Assembly (NCBI RefSeq): GCF_023380025.1
Contig: NZ_CP097253.1
Location: forward strand, 1,240,001-1,304,000
Length of the DNA stretch: 64,000 nucleotides
Source: Sphingomonas glaciei
GTDB lineage: Bacteria; Pseudomonadota; Alphaproteobacteria; Sphingomonadales; Sphingomonadaceae
Direction of reading: 5' to 3'
The stretch's first letter is position 1; each line of letters begins with the position of its first letter. The position numbers and the translations under genes are program-made. Positions 60,267-64,000 of the stretch are shown here, piece after piece. The notes beneath the pieces are model-generated. The model did no database searches. It was not told the DNA's origin and worked only from the letters and a program-made list of their open reading frames with translations.

Positions 60267-60372
60267 GGACCGGTTCCTCCGATTGTCGCTAGCCCATCGT
60301 CTAGCAGCAGCGCTGCGCCTGAACAGCCCGTGAGTGCTTGCGCCCGCGCGGCCCGGCGCGCACTCTGCCGCG

Positions 60373-61518
60373 ATGGACGCACCGCTCAAGTCGACCCGCC
60401 CGACCCCGGGCCAACTCGCGCTGGCGGAGTTGCTGGCAAGCGGCGGCGAAATGCTGGGCGAAGGGATCGCCCGCCTCCCCGCCTCGCCCTACATCGACGA
60501 TGACCGCTTCGTGACCGAGCAGGACCGCTTGTTCGCGCGGGCACCGCTGGTCCTCGGCCCGTCGGCCATGCTGCCCTCCCCCCGCACCGCGGTCGCGCAT
60601 GACGGCTATGGCGTTCCGCTGATCGTCAGCCGCGACGGCAACGGACAGGTCCATGTCCTCGCCAACGCCTGCCGCCACCGCGGCACCCGGCTGGTCGAAG
60701 GCAGCGAGGTCGTTCCTGCCGCCCGGATCGTCTGTCCCTACCACGCCTGGGCCTATAGGCCCGACGGCGCGCTCGCTGGCCTGCCCCGCGCCGACTGCTT
60801 CCCCGGCCTCGACAAGGCCGCGATGAGCCTGCGCGCCTTTCCCGCGGTGGAGAGCGGCGGCCTGATCTGGTTCTCGCGCGATCCGCAAGCCGACTTCGCC
60901 CCGGCCCAGGCCCTTGCCGAGGATCTCGACGCCTTCGGCCTCGCGCATCTCCACCTCTACCGCCGGCGGTCGCACGAGGTCGCTGGCAATTGGAAGCTGA
61001 TCGTCGACGCCTTCCTCGAAAGCTACCATGTCCAGCGGCTACACGCCGCCACCATCGCTTCGTTCTTTGCCGACGGGATCACCGTCGCCGACCGCATCGG
61101 CCCGCATCAGCGCGCGGCGGTTGGCCGGACCGACTATCTCGGCCGGATCGATCGCGGCGACTGGCGGCAGCTGCGCAAGGCGGTCACCTACACCTACCAC
61201 CTTTTCCCCAACGCCATCCTGATCATGAGCCCCGATTACCTAAACCTGCTCACTTGCTGGCCGCAGGCGGCGGGCCGAACGATCGTCGAGGACATCATGC
61301 TGATTCCTCAGCCGCCCCGCACCGCGGAGGAGGAAGAGCATTGGGACAAGAGCTGGACCCTGCTCGATGCCGGCACCTTCGCCGCTGAGGACTTCCGCGC
61401 CGCGGCGCTGTGCCACCAGGGTCTCGCCAGCGGGCTTGTCGACGAGGTCACCCTTGGCACGCTCGAACATGGCGTCGCCGAGTTCCACGCGATGATCGAA
61501 CGGGCCCTCGGCCGCTGA
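60373..61518 (+). CDS. Rieske non-heme iron ring-hydroxylating oxygenase alpha subunit
   Basis: A 381-residue oxygenase. The Rieske cluster has Cys100 and His102 in ANACRHRGTRLVEG and Cys121 and His124 in CPYHAWAYRPDG. The catalytic domain holds a likely facial triad including His residues in ESYHVQRLHA and a late Asp. There is no reductase or ferredoxin gene adjacent. Related proteins demethylate or hydroxylate aromatic or quaternary ammonium compounds; the substrate is unknown. It is divergent from the AmpG-like gene across 106 bp. Confidence 0.88.
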   Translation: MDAPLKSTRPTPGQLALAELLASGGEMLGEGIARLPASPYIDDDRFVTEQDRLFARAPLVLGPSAMLPSPRTAVAHDGYGVPLIVSRDGNGQVHVLANACRHRGTRLVEGSEVVPAARIVCPYHAWAYRPDGALAGLPRADCFPGLDKAAMSLRAFPAVESGGLIWFSRDPQADFAPAQALAEDLDAFGLAHLHLYRRRSHEVAGNWKLIVDAFLESYHVQRLHAATIASFFADGITVADRIGPHQRAAVGRTDYLGRIDRGDWRQLRKAVTYTYHLFPNAILIMSPDYLNLLTCWPQAAGRTIVEDIMLIPQPPRTAEEEEHWDKSWTLLDAGTFAAEDFRAAALCHQGLASGLVDEVTLGTLEHGVAEFHAMIERALGR

Positions 61519-61521
61519 GGA

Positions 61522-62001
61522 TCAGGCGGCGAGCGGCCGGTTGTAGAGGATCACCCCGGTCGGTGCCTTGACCTGGGCATTGCCGGCGATCAGCTCCTCG
61601 ACCGCCTTCAGCGCTGCCTTGAGCCGCCCTTCGTTGTAGGGCTTGCACAGGACGCCAAGCGCATTGCCTCCCCCATCTTCGGGCGGGTTGGCGGTCGCGA
61701 AAAGCACCGGGATGCCGCGCTGCGTCGCCTCGGCGGCAAGGTCGATTCCGCTGCGCCGGCCGGTCAGCGTGATGTCGCTCAGGATGAGGTCGATTCCCCG
61801 CTCCGGAGCGCCCTCGTCCTCATCGCCCGGGTGGCCGACTTCGCGATCGAGGATTGCCAGCGCTTCACGGACGCTATCAACCGTGGCCACGACCGTGTAG
61901 CCGGCGTTGCTCACCATTGTTTCATTGTCGAACGCCACCAGCGGCTCGTCCTCCACGATGAGGATGCGCTTGACGTGACGTTCCCGTGTGCCGAACAGCA
62001 T
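61522..62001 (-). CDS. Stand-alone response-regulator receiver protein
   Basis: A 159-residue receiver domain without output domain: KRILIVEDEPLVAFDNETMV, phosphoacceptor Asp in DLILSDITLTGRRSGID, VLFATANPP with the conserved Thr replaced by Ala-Thr context, and the Lys in GVLCKPYNEGRLKAAL. It has a short insertion with acidic residues near 55-67. ATG 62001 with AAGG eight bases upstream. Such CheY-like proteins in sphingomonads often work with HWE or other histidine kinases; no kinase is adjacent. Confidence 0.87.
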   Translation of the reverse strand: MLFGTRERHVKRILIVEDEPLVAFDNETMVSNAGYTVVATVDSVREALAILDREVGHPGDEDEGAPERGIDLILSDITLTGRRSGIDLAAEATQRGIPVLFATANPPEDGGGNALGVLCKPYNEGRLKAALKAVEELIAGNAQVKAPTGVILYNRPLAA

Positions 62002-62028
62002 CGCTTAGCCTTGGAAGAGGAAGAACAC

Positions 62029-62934
62029 TTGCCCCCTCAACGACCGACGGGAGGCCGCGGTCCCCGCCCGCCGCAGCAATCGCGCGATAAATCTCCACGC
62101 CGTGCTCCGCCCGCCACAGGCCCGAGCGCATCAGGGCCGCGCCCGACCGGTCCGCGCGGCAAGCCCCCGGGCCCGCCGCGTGAAAGCGGCCCGCAGCGCA
62201 TCGCCAAGCTGCTCGCCCGCGCCGGGGTCGCCTCGCGCCGCGATATCGAGCGAATGATCGCCGAGGGTCGCATCGCGCTCGACGGCACCGTGCTGACTAC
62301 CCCAGCCACCCTGCTCGAGGACCTGCGCGGGGTGACCGTCGACGGCAAGCAGGTGGCGCCGCCCGCCGCCGCTCGCCTGTGGCGCTTCTACAAGCCCGCC
62401 GGTTGCCTCACCGCCGCCAACGATCCCAAGGGCCGCCCGACCATCTACGACCGACTGCCCGCCGGCCTGCCGCGGGTGATGCCGGTCGGCCGGCTCGACT
62501 TCATGACCGAAGGCCTGCTGCTCCTCACCAACGATGGCGAGCTGAAGCGCCAGCTCGAGTTGCCCGCCACCGCGGTGGTCCGCCGCTACCGCGCCCGCGC
62601 GTTCGGCGATGTCACCCAGGCCCAGCTCGAGGAACTTGCCGACGGGATCGAGATCGACGGCATCCGCTACGGCTCGATCGACGCCAACCTCGAACGCCGG
62701 ACCGGCCGCAACTGCTGGATCGAACTGTCGCTGACCGAAGGCAAGAACCGCGAGGTCCGCAACGTCCTCGCCCACCTCGGCCTGCAGGTCAGCCGCCTGA
62801 TCCGGGTCAGCTACGGCCCCTTCGACATGCTTGATCTCGACCCCGGCCATATCGGCGAGGTCCAGCGCGAGGATCTGTTCCGCTTCCGCCAGACACTGAA
62901 GACGCCGGCTGCGAAAGAACCTCGTTCGCCTTGA
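62029..62934 (+). CDS. RsuA/RluB-family rRNA pseudouridine synthase
   Basis: A 301-residue enzyme: a Pro/Arg-rich N-terminal tail, an S4 RNA-binding domain (RIAKLLARAGVASRRDIERM), and the catalytic domain with VGRLDFMTEGLLLLTNDGE, where the Asp in RLDFMT is the nucleophile. LTEGKNREVRNVLAHLGLQV is the family C-terminal motif. The start is TTG 62029 after GAGGAAGAACAC. It isomerises uridines in 23S rRNA (RluB-type) or 16S (RsuA); RluB is more likely by length. Confidence 0.9.
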   Translation: MPPQRPTGGRGPRPPQQSRDKSPRRAPPATGPSASGPRPTGPRGKPPGPPRESGPQRIAKLLARAGVASRRDIERMIAEGRIALDGTVLTTPATLLEDLRGVTVDGKQVAPPAAARLWRFYKPAGCLTAANDPKGRPTIYDRLPAGLPRVMPVGRLDFMTEGLLLLTNDGELKRQLELPATAVVRRYRARAFGDVTQAQLEELADGIEIDGIRYGSIDANLERRTGRNCWIELSLTEGKNREVRNVLAHLGLQVSRLIRVSYGPFDMLDLDPGHIGEVQREDLFRFRQTLKTPAAKEPRSP

Positions 62935-62985
62935 GCAAAGTCGAAGGGCGCCTGCGCTGGCGTGCCTCGACTTCGCTCGGCACAA
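62930..62985. repeat. Dispersed inverted-repeat element after the pseudouridine synthase gene
   Basis: cttgagcaaagtcgaaggg is followed after about 15 bp by gcctcgacttcgctcggca, an imperfect inverted copy. The sequence resembles a widespread sphingomonad intergenic repeat (from memory). It begins at the gene's stop codon and may act as a terminator. Confidence 0.65.
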
Positions 62986-63105
62986 ACGGAACGGTCGCGA
63001 TTTGCCATTTGACCCCACCCGCGCTATGCGCCCGCCCGCTCCTGCATGGTCATCCCTGGAGGCGTGGGGAGCGTTCTACTACCTCTTTTTCAAAGGAATG
63101 CACGT

Positions 63106-63735
63106 ATGAGCGAACAGCTTTCGCTGACCGCCGAGACGCGCGACCGGGCTGGCAAGGGAGCCTCCCGTGAGCTGCGTAACCAAGGCCGGGTCCCCGCCGT
63201 TGTCTATGGCGCCAATCAGGAGCCGCTGAGCATCCACGTCGAGGAAAAGCTCCTCGCCAAGATGCTGTCGACCGGCCACTTCATGAACTCGGTCGTGATG
63301 ATCGACGCCGGTGGCAAGACGACCCGCACCTTGCCTAAGGACGTGCAGTTCCATCCCGTCAGCAGCCGCCCGGTCCACGTCGACTTCCTCCGCATCAGTG
63401 AGCACAGCAAGGTGACCGTCAACGTCCCCGTGCGCTTCACCGACGAAGAGGAAAGCCCCGGCATCAAGCGCGGTGCGGTGCTCAACATCGTCAAGCACGA
63501 GATTGAGTTCAGCTGCGACGCGGCCGAAATCCCCGACGACATCGAGATTAGCCTCAAGGGCCTCGACGTCGGCGATTCGATCCACATCTCGAACGTCACC
63601 CTGCCCACGGGCGTCGAAGCCACGATCACCGATCGCGACTTCACCATCGCCACCATCGTCGCTCCGTCGTCGATGAAGAGCGATGCCGGTGACGCCGAAG
63701 AAGACGCGGCGGAAGCTGCGACCGACGCCGAATAA
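63106..63735 (+). CDS. rplY: 50S ribosomal protein L25 (CTC-type)
   Basis: A 209-residue L25/general stress protein CTC that binds 5S rRNA. N-terminal domain [20 protein letters not shown] and [18 protein letters not shown]; second domain [20 protein letters not shown] and [20 protein letters not shown]; then an acidic tail. AAAGGA lies before ATG 63106. The rplY-pth order is usual in alphaproteobacteria. Confidence 0.96.
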   Translation: MSEQLSLTAETRDRAGKGASRELRNQGRVPAVVYGANQEPLSIHVEEKLLAKMLSTGHFMNSVVMIDAGGKTTRTLPKDVQFHPVSSRPVHVDFLRISEHSKVTVNVPVRFTDEEESPGIKRGAVLNIVKHEIEFSCDAAEIPDDIEISLKGLDVGDSIHISNVTLPTGVEATITDRDFTIATIVAPSSMKSDAGDAEEDAAEAATDAE

Positions 63736-63742
63736 TCGGCTC

Positions 63743-63771
63743 CTCCCCTCCCGCGCCCTGCGGGAGGGGAG
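63743..63771 (+). promoter_or_regulatory. Hairpin spanning the pth ribosome-binding site
   Basis: ctcccctcccgc and gcgggaggggag pair perfectly over 12 bp around gccct. The 3' arm supplies GGGGAG, the likely Shine-Dalgarno for pth nine to ten bases on. It repeats the arrangement at the accD-folC junction. No U-run follows, so full termination is unlikely. Confidence 0.55.
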
Positions 63772-63780
63772 CTTCGCTTC

Positions 63781-64000
63781 ATGCAAATCTGGACCGGCCT
63801 CGGTAATCCCGGCGCGCGATATGCGCTGCACCGGCACAATGTCGGCTTCATGGCCGTCGACACGATCGCCGAAATCCACGGCTTCTCGCCCTGGCAGAAG
63901 AAGCATCGCGGCTTGGTCTCGGAAGGCCGCATCGGCGGACAGAAGGTCCTGCTGCTCAAGCCCCAGACGTTCATGAACGACAGCGGCGACTCGGTTCAGC
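63781..64000 (+). CDS. pth: Peptidyl-tRNA hydrolase (5' part, runs off the window)
   Basis: The first 73 codons of Pth: MQIWTGLGNPGARYALHRHN with the catalytic His in RHNVGFMAVD, WQKKHRGLVSEG and LLLKPQTFMNDSGDSV. It frees tRNA from peptidyl-tRNA. ATG 63781 is preceded by GGGGAG within a hairpin. The gene is cut by the end of the window. Confidence 0.95.
   Translation, partial: MQIWTGLGNPGARYALHRHNVGFMAVDTIAEIHGFSPWQKKHRGLVSEGRIGGQKVLLLKPQTFMNDSGDSVQ

Overview
The window is a single stretch of GC-rich chromosome (roughly two thirds G+C by eye) from an alphaproteobacterium, most likely a member of the Sphingomonadaceae. The evidence is the rpsF-rpsR-rplI block, a circularly permuted two-piece tmRNA gene of the alphaproteobacterial kind, families common in sphingomonads (DUF6127, DUF6456, DUF3140, DUF3597, DUF5872, PA2169-type bundles, SWIB), and a leucine-degradation gene set. 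I see no insertion sequence, CRISPR array or integrated complete phage. The genus is inference.

Layout. 1-1853 (minus): front part of a head-morphogenesis cluster resembling a gene transfer agent (portal, DUF6127, prohead protease), running off the left edge, with no terminase upstream. 2132-3412: ribosomal proteins S6, S18 and L9. 3571-7008: a Gly/Ser-rich protein, a divergent DUF6456/HTH pair, tRNA-Val(UAC), a winged-helix regulator and a small protein. 7005-19642: branched-chain acyl-CoA catabolism. One minus-strand block holds both methylcrotonyl-CoA carboxylase subunits with biotin synthase between them, plus an SDR dehydrogenase and CysQ; isovaleryl-CoA dehydrogenase and a thiolase follow. 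An M13 peptidase and small membrane or ribosome-associated proteins are interleaved on plus. 19661-23904: a membrane protein/HTH module with a strong palindromic operator, an SH3 protein, a flavin oxidoreductase, a glycine-zipper protein and nadC. 23925-33591: a metallophosphoesterase, an ACAD11-type kinase, an M3 peptidase, a LemA/triple-TPM/NUDIX operon and an amidohydrolase.

33637-34031 holds ssrA (tmRNA) with promoter and terminator on minus. 34129-39429: a small lipoprotein, NUDIX, extensin-like, SWIB, LD-carboxypeptidase and Mpl-like Mur ligase (murein recycling), and a HAD phosphatase. 39505-47151: unknown proteins, a LytS/LytTR two-component pair, a DAACS symporter, two TonB-C paralogues, a PA2169 bundle, DUF3597 and DUF3140. 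47152-48142 has no convincing protein gene. Its minus strand reads as a roughly 0.7 kb, very highly structured RNA (many GNRA/UUCG-capped hairpins) ending in a clear terminator; I do not recognise it, and it is the best novelty candidate. 48143-53882: UvrD helicase, DUF5872, DEAD-box helicase, glutaredoxin, hemerythrin. 53885-64000: serine hydrolase, LapA-like protein, pyrF, accD, folC, an AmpG-like permease, a Rieske oxygenase, a receiver protein, an RsuA/RluB-type pseudouridine synthase, L25 and the start of pth.

Genes that work together: mccA/mccB/ivd/thiolase with bioB supplying biotin; LD-carboxypeptidase, Mpl-like ligase and AmpG-like permease for murein recycling; LemA with three TPM proteins at the envelope; and possibly the DUF6456/HTH pair with the GTA-like head genes. 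Translational coupling by ATGA, GTGA and TTGA overlaps is frequent, and four convergent gene pairs share their stops in the palindrome CTAG.
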